From a virus, in IMG/VR virus record IMGVR_UViG_3300042433_000146, positions 120,633-184,632 of that record: a DNA stretch of 64,000 bases; one strand, written 5' to 3'. The notes under the pieces are model-generated. The model was not told where the DNA came from. It did no database searches and saw only the letters and a list, made by a program, of their open reading frames with translations. The translations under genes and the position numbers were made by a program. Within the stretch, counting starts at the first letter, position 1; each line of letters opens with the position of its first letter. Positions 45,353 through 54,215 of the stretch are shown here, one piece after another.

Positions 45353-45859
45353 TCACATGAACTTGTTGAATTCGTGGCGCTCTTCGGCTTCGAGAACGAT
45401 ATCGAACTTTGGAAGCGGTAGGTGTTCGAATTCAACGTGGCGGGTTTTGAACTGAGCGACGCTGATGTGTGGAAGGAAGTTGGGGAAGACCAGTTCCGCC
45501 TTCATCTTCTTGGCAATCTCCAGTTGCTTCTTGATCCGATCATGCGGCGTAGTGATGATCGCCAAGTAGTAGTTCGGATTGCCGCCCAATAGCCGCCATT
45601 GGAGTGGTTTGACCCGGATGGTCTGTTTGTCTGGCACGTAGTTCGGCAAGTCGTTTTCTGACCGAATGATGCTCATGTGGATGTCCGGCGGAAGCAAAGA
45701 CGGTGAAGGAAGCGATCCGTTCGCCACCAGCGTTTGAACGAACCGGTGCAAACTCACCGTGGTGGCCCGATCCGTGGCGCGCCACGTGTAGAACATCGTG
45801 TCGCCGCCTTCCTCAAAGAGTAGAGACGGAATGCGGCTGAAAGCGCTGAAAGACATCAT
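45353..45859 (-). CDS. Second 2H phosphoesterase, Acb1-like, late-expressed
   Basis: 168 residues. HxS motifs DIHMSII (His61) and LPHISVAQF (His131), with YYLAIITTP and ELVFPNF between them in the same arrangement as the gene at 14721 and T4 gp57B (Acb1). The 25-residue extension MMSFSAFSRIPSLLFEEGG is vaguely like a capsid-targeting peptide. The gene follows an ATAAATA late box, unlike an early anti-defence gene. The tRNA-rich neighbourhood also permits an RNA 2',3'-cyclic phosphate role. Confidence 0.75.
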   Translation of the reverse strand: MMSFSAFSRIPSLLFEEGGDTMFYTWRATDRATTVSLHRFVQTLVANGSLPSPSLLPPDIHMSIIRSENDLPNYVPDKQTIRVKPLQWRLLGGNPNYYLAIITTPHDRIKKQLEIAKKMKAELVFPNFLPHISVAQFKTRHVEFEHLPLPKFDIVLEAEERHEFNKFM

Positions 45860-45865
45860 AACAGA

Positions 45866-45872
45866 TATTTAT
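45866..45872 (-). promoter_or_regulatory. Late promoter box ATAAATA
   Basis: Minus strand, 6 nt before ATG 45859; back-to-back with a plus-strand TTGACA. Confidence 0.75.
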
Positions 45873-45900
45873 TGACAAGACGGTCGCCAGATGCTATATT
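45872..45900 (+). promoter_or_regulatory. Sigma70-type promoter
   Basis: TTGACA 45872-45877, 17-nt spacer, TATATT 45895-45900, upstream of ATG 45912. Confidence 0.8.
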
Positions 45901-45911
45901 GGTATTGGACA

Positions 45912-46262
45912 ATGACACTGGAAGCACCACATATCGACGCAGTACTAGGAGTCACAGAACTCTTAGAACTTTTGCGCGAATTCAAAAGCGTCTTCGTCGT
46001 CGGTGTCCGGGCTAAGTCCTTTTGGGAAAAGGACATAGAAGCCTACCCGTTTCCACAGGGAGCGCTGTTGATAGCTACCGACAATGATGAAGTTCGATAC
46101 CCGGCGGCATTTGTTCGCGGCGATCAAGATAGCTTCATTATATCACGGACACCATCGTGGTTCGGGGCATCATGGTCCGCCCATCTGGAAGGCATCGTAG
46201 AAAGCAAGCCGGGATTCCATTTACCGGATTATGCCTTCCCGCCGATGACGATACAATGGTAG
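45912..46262 (+). CDS. Hypothetical protein
   Basis: 116 residues from ATG 45912; the ATG at 45891 lies inside the promoter and was rejected. Alternating strands and a FGASWSAHLEGI helix. No family recognised. Confidence 0.6.
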   Translation: MTLEAPHIDAVLGVTELLELLREFKSVFVVGVRAKSFWEKDIEAYPFPQGALLIATDNDEVRYPAAFVRGDQDSFIISRTPSWFGASWSAHLEGIVESKPGFHLPDYAFPPMTIQW

Positions 46263-46263
46263 T

Positions 46264-46521
46264 GTGAATCGTCTCATTCCTAATCGCGCCAATACCCCTG
46301 AACAGAAAGAAGAAGTTCTTCGCCGGATCGCGGAGTTCTGGCACCGTCATCCCGAATTGCGGCTCATGCAGATGTTGACATGTGCGATGAAAGTCAATGA
46401 CTGGTATGCCTTCAACGTGGAAGATTACGATCTGTTGAAATATCTTGAGGAAGCGTTTCCATCGACGCTAAATCAAGGCGATGGCACAAAAAACATCGCT
46501 ACTGATCCCGGAACACTTTGA
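46264..46521 (+). CDS. Small helical hypothetical protein
   Basis: 85 residues from GTG 46264. Helical, with DWYAFNVEDYDLLKYLEE resembling a small family of phage proteins of unknown role. Overlaps the next gene by 41 bp. Confidence 0.6.
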   Translation: MNRLIPNRANTPEQKEEVLRRIAEFWHRHPELRLMQMLTCAMKVNDWYAFNVEDYDLLKYLEEAFPSTLNQGDGTKNIATDPGTL

Positions 46522-47035
46522 CCGGCTTGTTGTACTTGACACTTTTGATGAGAAAGTCGCGTACCTCCGTTCGGTCGGCACACCGGCCTTGAAAGAAATT
46601 CTGCGTCTGGTGTACGACCCGGCTGTCGAATTCGACACGGAGTTCCCAAAATACACACCGGACGATTCTCCCCTTGGACTGGCTTTCAACAGTCTATATG
46701 CGGAGTACCGCCGGTTCTATCTTTTCCAGAAGACGGCGCAACACATCAATCATGCCAAGAAGCAAAACTTGCTGGCACAGATCCTCGAATCTATTCATGT
46801 GACGGAAGCCATGCTGGTGGAAAAGGTCTTCGCCAAGGATCTGAGTGATTGGGAGATTACCGAAGACCTTGTGCGGGCCACCTTCCCGGATCTTCTCCCG
46901 CCCGCGCCTGAGCGTGCGCCCGCGCCCGCAATGGTGCCTGTGAGCGCGCCCGCGCCCGCGCAAGAGGATGCGCCGTCCAAGAAAACGCGGAAACCCCGTG
47001 CGGTGAAAAAGGCGACTGCAAAATCCAAAGCATAG
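46481..47035 (+). CDS. Conserved T4-like protein (DUF6433-type)
   Basis: 184 residues. The first 135 residues (TPALKEILRLVYDP, LAFNSLYAEYRRFYLF, LLAQILESIHVTEAMLV) look like a helical protein conserved in T4-like cyanophages and relatives. The tail is an Ala/Pro-rich linker and a Lys-rich end (KKTRKPRAVKKATAKSK) likely to bind nucleic acid. Confidence 0.7.
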   Translation: MAQKTSLLIPEHFDRLVVLDTFDEKVAYLRSVGTPALKEILRLVYDPAVEFDTEFPKYTPDDSPLGLAFNSLYAEYRRFYLFQKTAQHINHAKKQNLLAQILESIHVTEAMLVEKVFAKDLSDWEITEDLVRATFPDLLPPAPERAPAPAMVPVSAPAPAQEDAPSKKTRKPRAVKKATAKSKA

Positions 47036-47044
47036 TGCCGAAAG

Positions 47045-47051
47045 GTAAATA
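47045..47051 (+). promoter_or_regulatory. Late promoter box GTAAATA
   Basis: 22 nt upstream of ATG 47073. Confidence 0.72.
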
Positions 47052-47072
47052 CTGTCTTCCGGGAAAATCATA

Positions 47073-48398
47073 ATGGCAACCAAACCGAAAGACACCAACA
47101 AGAAGACGAAGGCTGTGAAAGAAGCCTTGGTCGTTTTCTCCAATCTGATGAGCGCATCTGGCCCGCGAATCCGCGCCAGTGTGTTCGCCGATGGCAAAGT
47201 CAAAGGTGCGTCCGCGCCTATGACCGACAAAGGAATCAATCGTCTTCGTGAGTGGGCGAAGAAACTGGCCGGTACGACCAAGCTGGCCGAAATGGTCAAC
47301 GTATCGGAAGCCGGTGTCTTCACCACCAAGATCGAAGAAAAGTTGCTCAATGAGAGCAAAACCATTGTGCTCGAACCGAACGATCCGATGGCGAAGAAGC
47401 TGGCACATGCCTCGTTTCCCGACTACACAGGCCGGAAGTTCAAGGTTCAGGTGATGCCGGAAGGTTCGAGCGTTGATGTCACAAGCTATTGGGACGGCGG
47501 ATCGCGCGAATACTTCGTGGTCATGAATCTGGTCACGTTGAAGTCTTTACCGGTTCCGCAAAACGGCAATCCGAACACGAAGCGCATTGCGCCAGTGAAG
47601 ATCCATGAAAACATGTGTGTGATTCAACACAGCATCTTCATGGGGAAGGACATGGGCCTGACGTTCATCATCAGCGATAAGAATGCCGCTCAGTTGCTCC
47701 CGGATACTGGCACCAACCTCGACAAGAAAGAGAAGACTGTCCTGTTGCTGTTGCGCGCATACAAACCCGCCTACCGCCGCGAAGAAGCGCGCCATGCCGG
47801 TATCAGCCCGACCGAATACGACACGATTGTTGCCAACCTCAAAGTGAAGCAATACGTGAATTCGAGCGGTGCGATCACACCGAAAGGCCGGAACGCGATC
47901 AGTGATATCCGGGATCTGTACCAGCTTCGGAATGAATCTGTGAAGCCGAAGGTTGTTGAAGATACAGTCGTGAAAGAAGAGACAGAACCGTTCTGCGACA
48001 AGTGCGACCGTACTCACCCGACCGAAGAGGCATGTGCTGGCGACGATATCATGGAGTCGGTCAGCCCGGATCAAATGGCTTCAATTCTGAAGAACTTCGC
48101 TTCGAAGTTTGCGGGAGTTGAGTTCCTTATCAAGAGCGATCTGTTCGATCACAAGATCAAGGACGTGACGGTCATTCCTATGGCTGGTTCTTTCATGGAG
48201 TACCGCGAAGGTAAGTTGCGTGTCGAGTTCCGCAATCATCCGACGCAGGGAGATGTGAAGGGAGAATCCTATCGGTTCGCCAGCATCTTCCACGCCTTCA
48301 AAGATGGAAAGGCCACGGCCACCAAAAAAGGTAAAGACGTAACCCGCGCCGTCAAAGCGGAAGTGCTCCGTATCGGAACTCTTATGGGAGAAGATTGA
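47073..48398 (+). CDS. Late hypothetical protein
   Basis: 441 residues. Lys-rich start, a central winged-helix-like region near 235-285 (HAGISPTEYDTIVANLKVKQY), a small Cys cluster CDKCDRTHPTEEAC near 310, and a compact C-terminal domain. No family recognised; the late box suggests a virion or packaging role. Converges with the PurA-like gene (17-bp overlap). Confidence 0.7.
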   Translation: MATKPKDTNKKTKAVKEALVVFSNLMSASGPRIRASVFADGKVKGASAPMTDKGINRLREWAKKLAGTTKLAEMVNVSEAGVFTTKIEEKLLNESKTIVLEPNDPMAKKLAHASFPDYTGRKFKVQVMPEGSSVDVTSYWDGGSREYFVVMNLVTLKSLPVPQNGNPNTKRIAPVKIHENMCVIQHSIFMGKDMGLTFIISDKNAAQLLPDTGTNLDKKEKTVLLLLRAYKPAYRREEARHAGISPTEYDTIVANLKVKQYVNSSGAITPKGRNAISDIRDLYQLRNESVKPKVVEDTVVKEETEPFCDKCDRTHPTEEACAGDDIMESVSPDQMASILKNFASKFAGVEFLIKSDLFDHKIKDVTVIPMAGSFMEYREGKLRVEFRNHPTQGDVKGESYRFASIFHAFKDGKATATKKGKDVTRAVKAEVLRIGTLMGED

Positions 48399-49629
48399 GT
48401 TTGTCTTTATAGGTAGGACCAGACGAAGTATACCCGACGCGCACGCCTAGATGATCTTCTAGCGTGCGCGTCATGTTTTTGGTGTAGTCGTACTGTTTCG
48501 GTTCCGCACGCATGAGCCGGTTGGTGGACACCCCAAAGGGAATTTCGTTCATGTCTTGATAGGACACACAATACCGCGTCAACACGCCGGGGATTTTGTC
48601 CAGATGGGTTAGAAAGAGTTTATCGACTGGTCCGGCGGCGCGCATGGCGTACTTCAACATCAGCATGTCCATGTGCCCGAAACGAAAGTTGCCTTGCCAT
48701 TCATTCAGCGTATTGTGGTCGCCTTCATAGCGGACCTGTTCAGATTCCGTGGGAAAAGGCCCGGCACCGTGGCGGGTCAGGATAGTGCGGAGTACTCCGA
48801 TCCGTGTAGATTCCACGCCTGTGTCATTCAACAGTTCGTGAGCATTCCCAAAGGTGGTGTCAGTCCATGTGTAGTAGGGAGCAAACCCATACCGTTCGTC
48901 CAGAAGGACGCCTTGTGCGCCTTCAAAGATCGACACTGACTTGGTGAGCATTTCTTTCAGCCGGTCGGTGTTGCCAAATTCGAAACGGGAACGGAAGTCG
49001 CGGTAGGTGTGGCAAAGCGCGCGGACGTTTTCGTTGTAGATGGCCGCGACATAGGGGTTGTCTTGATTTTCTGGATTGATGTCATAGCGGTGGATCGAAT
49101 CGATTTTTGCCCTACGGATCAACTGTAGCTTGGTTTCTGTGATCGCCGGGTTTTTAAGATCGCGAACGAAAAGAGAAATTTGGCCGGACAGGAAATCGGC
49201 GCGGGCTTCTCCGACGCCGTGGCCGCATGAACCGTGCCGGTCGTCACCGCGAAGCGATTCCCGGAAACGGTTCATGAGCCAGTGAAATGGAGTGATGACT
49301 AGACAGTCCTCATCTATGATGATCCTGTCGAAAGGATTATCGCCGTTCACCGACTGTAGCGTTTTTGCCTCATTGAGTAAGGCGAATGGTTCTACAAGCA
49401 TGTGACGGGACAGATATGTCTTCACCCCATCCACGAAGTAGGCGGACCCGAACTGAGCGAACGTATGGTGCCGTCCGTCAGGCAATACTACATTGTGTGC
49501 GCATTGGGGTCCGCCATTGTATCGAACGACTAGCGACGCATCATGTATCCGGGCAAGGTAATCAACAGCAGTACCCTTGCCTTCGTCGCCGAAGGTCATC
49601 CCGGCTACAATATGCGCGCGTGCGATCAC
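48382..49629 (-). CDS. Adenylosuccinate synthetase-like enzyme (PurA superfamily)
   Basis: 415 residues. P-loop FGDEGKG at 13-19 keeps the Asp thought to activate IMP in PurA. RYNGGPQCAHN replaces the PurA NNAGHT loop but keeps the His; RHGSCGHGVGEA near 131, FEGAQGVLLDE near 232 and TRHGAGPFPTE near 287 follow the family. The true 2-aminoadenine enzyme PurZ has GSTGKG at the P-loop, which this protein does not. It resembles an atypical PurA paralog group. It joins aspartate to a purine nucleotide using a nucleoside triphosphate; the actual purine substrate is unknown. Confidence 0.85.
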   Translation of the reverse strand: MIARAHIVAGMTFGDEGKGTAVDYLARIHDASLVVRYNGGPQCAHNVVLPDGRHHTFAQFGSAYFVDGVKTYLSRHMLVEPFALLNEAKTLQSVNGDNPFDRIIIDEDCLVITPFHWLMNRFRESLRGDDRHGSCGHGVGEARADFLSGQISLFVRDLKNPAITETKLQLIRRAKIDSIHRYDINPENQDNPYVAAIYNENVRALCHTYRDFRSRFEFGNTDRLKEMLTKSVSIFEGAQGVLLDERYGFAPYYTWTDTTFGNAHELLNDTGVESTRIGVLRTILTRHGAGPFPTESEQVRYEGDHNTLNEWQGNFRFGHMDMLMLKYAMRAAGPVDKLFLTHLDKIPGVLTRYCVSYQDMNEIPFGVSTNRLMRAEPKQYDYTKNMTRTLEDHLGVRVGYTSSGPTYKDKLNLLP

Positions 49630-50630
49630 AGGCGTTCCGTACCGCCGCTGGTGGACGTGGTGGCCGGAAGACCGGAAGCGTCATACTTGCTGATATCGCC
49701 CACCTTGCGGGAGAGAGGCACCAGCGCTTTGTCGAGTCCGGTGGCGATGCCATCGGCGGTCAGATCGGCAAGATCCGCGTTCTCTTCGAACAGAGCGACC
49801 GTGGAGACGATCAGTTCGCAAATCTTGTTCGGGTCGTCCAACAGGAGAACGTGTTCCGGGTTGATCGTTTCGCGCCAGAAGTTCAGGATGCGTTCTTCCT
49901 GCCAGTGGGAAGTCATATTCGGCTGGACGTAGAAAATGTGCCAGCGTTCGGAGCACTCCTGTACGATGTCCTTGATCGGGATGTCCTTGTCGATCTGGTC
50001 GCCGAAGAGCGCGCGGACCTGATCGGCTTTCACCGGGGCGTAGGCTTTTTCGTCGCCGAACAGGAAGAGGAAGCCTTTGCGACCGCGCTTTTCCCAATGA
50101 TCGGTGGAAGTGTGCCGGGCGAAGAAGTACAGCATCAGTTCATAGCTTTCGCGGGGTTCGCCGCCGCCGCCGTTGCCCGTGAACCACAGCCGCCCAAGGT
50201 CGTCGTCGATTTCGATGCCGGATTCGAACTGTCCGACTTGGACCGTGCCTTGCACGCCGCCCATCGCCGCGTAGTCGTCGTGACCGGCGATACAGATGGC
50301 CGGGTATCCTTCGCCAAGGTAGCGCTTGCCGCTGGCTTTGTCTTCAAGGAAGTGACCCATCAACTTCGCAAGGGCTTTCTGGAAGATTTTCGGCACCGTG
50401 GACATGGACCCGGTGAGATCCATCGACACACCGATGGGAATGGTGATCGGATGTTCCGGGGAGTCGCGGGATTCGCGATACTTCACCCCGAAGGGGTTCA
50501 TCTTTTCGTTGACACCGTAGGCTTTTCCGGCCTTCACATCGGCATCGTAGGCAAATGCTGATGTGCCGGTGCTACTACGGTAGTCTTCGCGTGCTGCGTA
50601 ATCGTCGCGGGAGAAATATGTTCCGCCCAT
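49626..50630 (-). CDS. VWA-domain protein
   Basis: 334 residues. A von Willebrand A fold with the MIDAS start DLTGSMS near residue 75, AGHDDYAAMG near 116, a GNGGGGEPRESYE loop near 151 and FLFLFGDEKAY near 186. VWA proteins bind partners through a metal ion. The first 60 residues are rich in Tyr/Ser and likely flexible. Overlaps the PurA-like start by 4 bp and follows the J-domain/pseudokinase gene by 21 bp, suggesting one operon. Confidence 0.82.
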   Translation of the reverse strand: MGGTYFSRDDYAAREDYRSSTGTSAFAYDADVKAGKAYGVNEKMNPFGVKYRESRDSPEHPITIPIGVSMDLTGSMSTVPKIFQKALAKLMGHFLEDKASGKRYLGEGYPAICIAGHDDYAAMGGVQGTVQVGQFESGIEIDDDLGRLWFTGNGGGGEPRESYELMLYFFARHTSTDHWEKRGRKGFLFLFGDEKAYAPVKADQVRALFGDQIDKDIPIKDIVQECSERWHIFYVQPNMTSHWQEERILNFWRETINPEHVLLLDDPNKICELIVSTVALFEENADLADLTADGIATGLDKALVPLSRKVGDISKYDASGLPATTSTSGGTERL

Positions 50631-50651
50631 AGTTTTGATTGTCCTTGTGTT

Positions 50652-51692
50652 TTAGAGATTGAGTTTGAGGTAACGTGGCTTTCCGAATTCTTCTTGGGCC
50701 AGTTTACCCCACTTGTCCTGCACGCTCCATGCATCTTGCGGGCGCGTGCGTGCTGAGTCTGCTAGACACCAATCCAGCAAACCTTTGAAACGCGGCGGAA
50801 TGAATTCAGCCGTGTTCCGAACCATCATCGCCCACATGAAAATGTCGGTCGCTGGCGTCGGTTTCTCTTTTCGCAAAACTTCGCGTGGGTACCACGATTT
50901 GTAGTTTTTGACGATGGCCGGGATGTTGGTCGGTGTCGCTGCATCAACAGAATAGCACCAATCTACCAGCATCAAAGTATGCGACAAAGGACCATACAAC
51001 AGATGTGGCGGCACAATGGCACCATGCACGATTCCGTTGTTGTGGACGAATCCTAATGCGGATAACAGCCGGTTCGACATCCAGACAATGTGCCGCATGT
51101 CCAGTTTCCCGGTGATGGTAGTGATGTCTTCAAGCGACATCATGGCTTCCATGCCGCCTTCGCGAAGTTCGGCTTCCGCCATGTTGAGCACAACGGCGCG
51201 GCGGTTAGACGCTTTGAAGCTGTCGATGGCCTGTGGGATGTAATGTTTGAATTTGTCGGAGCGGGTGTCGCTGTGGAGTTTTTTGAGCGCGGTGATTTCC
51301 CGATCCATCAGGTCATTGTCGCCATGTGAGCGGGCGATTTTCAGGACCGCACGTTTGTGAGTGCTCGAAGTCGTCTGGTAAAGGTCTGCGATGTCGCCGC
51401 CGGTGATTGGATGTTCGATGATCCATTTTCCAAAGACGACGGGTGAAGCTGGCGCACTCTTCCCATTGAGGGCGGCATACATCTGACTGAGTTTGGCGAA
51501 TGCGTCGTTTCCCCGTTTTTGCATCGCGGCGGGTTGTGTCGCCAATTTGTCCGGGTGGCACAATTGTGCCAGCGTGCGGTAGGTTTTTTCAGGGTCGGCA
51601 CCAAACAGAACAGATGCCGTTGTCGCTTTTTCGATGTGTCGAATCGCTGAGACGGCATCTGTGTAAGGTGCGGGAGCGGAGCCAGCCTTCAT
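50652..51692 (-). CDS. J-domain fused to a kinase-like (pseudokinase) domain
   Basis: 346 residues. Residues 25-75 form a DnaJ-type J domain with CHPDK at 45-49. Residues 90-340 follow the protein kinase fold: Gly-containing strand ITGGDIADL, Lys118 (VLKIA), Glu132 in helix C. The catalytic HRD is IVHGAI (no Asp) and DFG is VDWC, so phosphotransfer is doubtful. A DnaK partner would be recruited from the host. TATGAT lies just upstream of the start. Paired with a VWA gene. Confidence 0.78.
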   Translation of the reverse strand: MKAGSAPAPYTDAVSAIRHIEKATTASVLFGADPEKTYRTLAQLCHPDKLATQPAAMQKRGNDAFAKLSQMYAALNGKSAPASPVVFGKWIIEHPITGGDIADLYQTTSSTHKRAVLKIARSHGDNDLMDREITALKKLHSDTRSDKFKHYIPQAIDSFKASNRRAVVLNMAEAELREGGMEAMMSLEDITTITGKLDMRHIVWMSNRLLSALGFVHNNGIVHGAIVPPHLLYGPLSHTLMLVDWCYSVDAATPTNIPAIVKNYKSWYPREVLRKEKPTPATDIFMWAMMVRNTAEFIPPRFKGLLDWCLADSARTRPQDAWSVQDKWGKLAQEEFGKPRYLKLNL

Positions 51693-51734
51693 ATGTCATT
51701 ATCATACCCCAATTCCTTGGAATGAAAATGAATT

Positions 51735-52229
51735 TTATTCAGGCAATTTCGATTCCGCGACCGCGACTGGTTTGGGTTGAACGAGCATTGCCGCGACCGG
51801 GGCATTGTCGATTTCCATCATGGCCCGGCGGACTTTTTCCGGGTATGCCCGGTTCGCTGGATTGTATGTCCGCATCGCCGCAACGAAAGTCTTGGTGCGG
51901 TACCAGCGGGCACTTCCCAATGCATCACCGACAACCGTGATTGCCTGTTCCGCGCTGGTGAATCGTTTGTTGCCGGATGCCCATCCGAACAGGTTGTTGT
52001 GTCGCATGGCCTTTCCCGCACTGGATTCTACGATTGCCAACGCCGGAAGAAGACGCCAATCCAATCCCTTCTGATCTGCGATGCCAATGAAAACCGGCGC
52101 TAGGTGTGCCACCGGGCTATGGTAGGCGCGCAAGTACTCTTCCAGACGCACGACGCGCGCATCTGCATTCTGTGCGTTCAGAAACCAACTGAAAACACAA
52201 ATAGCCAACAGAAGCCGAAATAGCTTCAT
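51735..52229 (-). CDS. Exported peptidoglycan hydrolase (glucosaminidase/lytic transglycosylase-like)
   Basis: 164 residues. Signal peptide (FRLLLAICVFSWFLNAQ), then GLDWRLLPALAIVESSAGK with a catalytic-type Glu near 68, NNLFGWASGNKRF near 79, and a C-terminal YNPANRAYPEKVRRAM as in glucosaminidase/SLT-type lysozymes (GxxN(L/P)FG pattern). Probably the endolysin or a periplasmic cell-wall enzyme. Ribosome site GGAGG. No holin is recognised next to it. Confidence 0.78.
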   Translation of the reverse strand: MKLFRLLLAICVFSWFLNAQNADARVVRLEEYLRAYHSPVAHLAPVFIGIADQKGLDWRLLPALAIVESSAGKAMRHNNLFGWASGNKRFTSAEQAITVVGDALGSARWYRTKTFVAAMRTYNPANRAYPEKVRRAMMEIDNAPVAAMLVQPKPVAVAESKLPE

Positions 52230-54137
<1,908 letters not shown>

Positions 54138-54164
54138 GTAGACCGCCCAAAAGCGGCGGGAAAC

Positions 54165-54171
54165 CTAAATA
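54165..54171 (+). promoter_or_regulatory. Late promoter box CTAAATA
   Basis: 45 nt upstream of the tail sheath gene; leader contains AGGAGAAAAAGG. Confidence 0.85.
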
Positions 54172-54215
54172 TCCATCGACGAACAAGTCTCTTCAAGTTC
54201 TAGGAGAAAAAGGCA

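Noticed and set aside
48382-49629. Z-genome (2-aminoadenine) pathway
   Set aside because: P-loop keeps GDEGKG rather than PurZ GSTGKG, no DatZ-type gene is seen, and the polymerase is family B. Kept only as an open substrate question.
49386-50561. 391-codon plus-strand ORF opposite the VWA gene
   Set aside because: Antisense shadow; the minus frame carries the MIDAS motif and matches gene order and overlaps.
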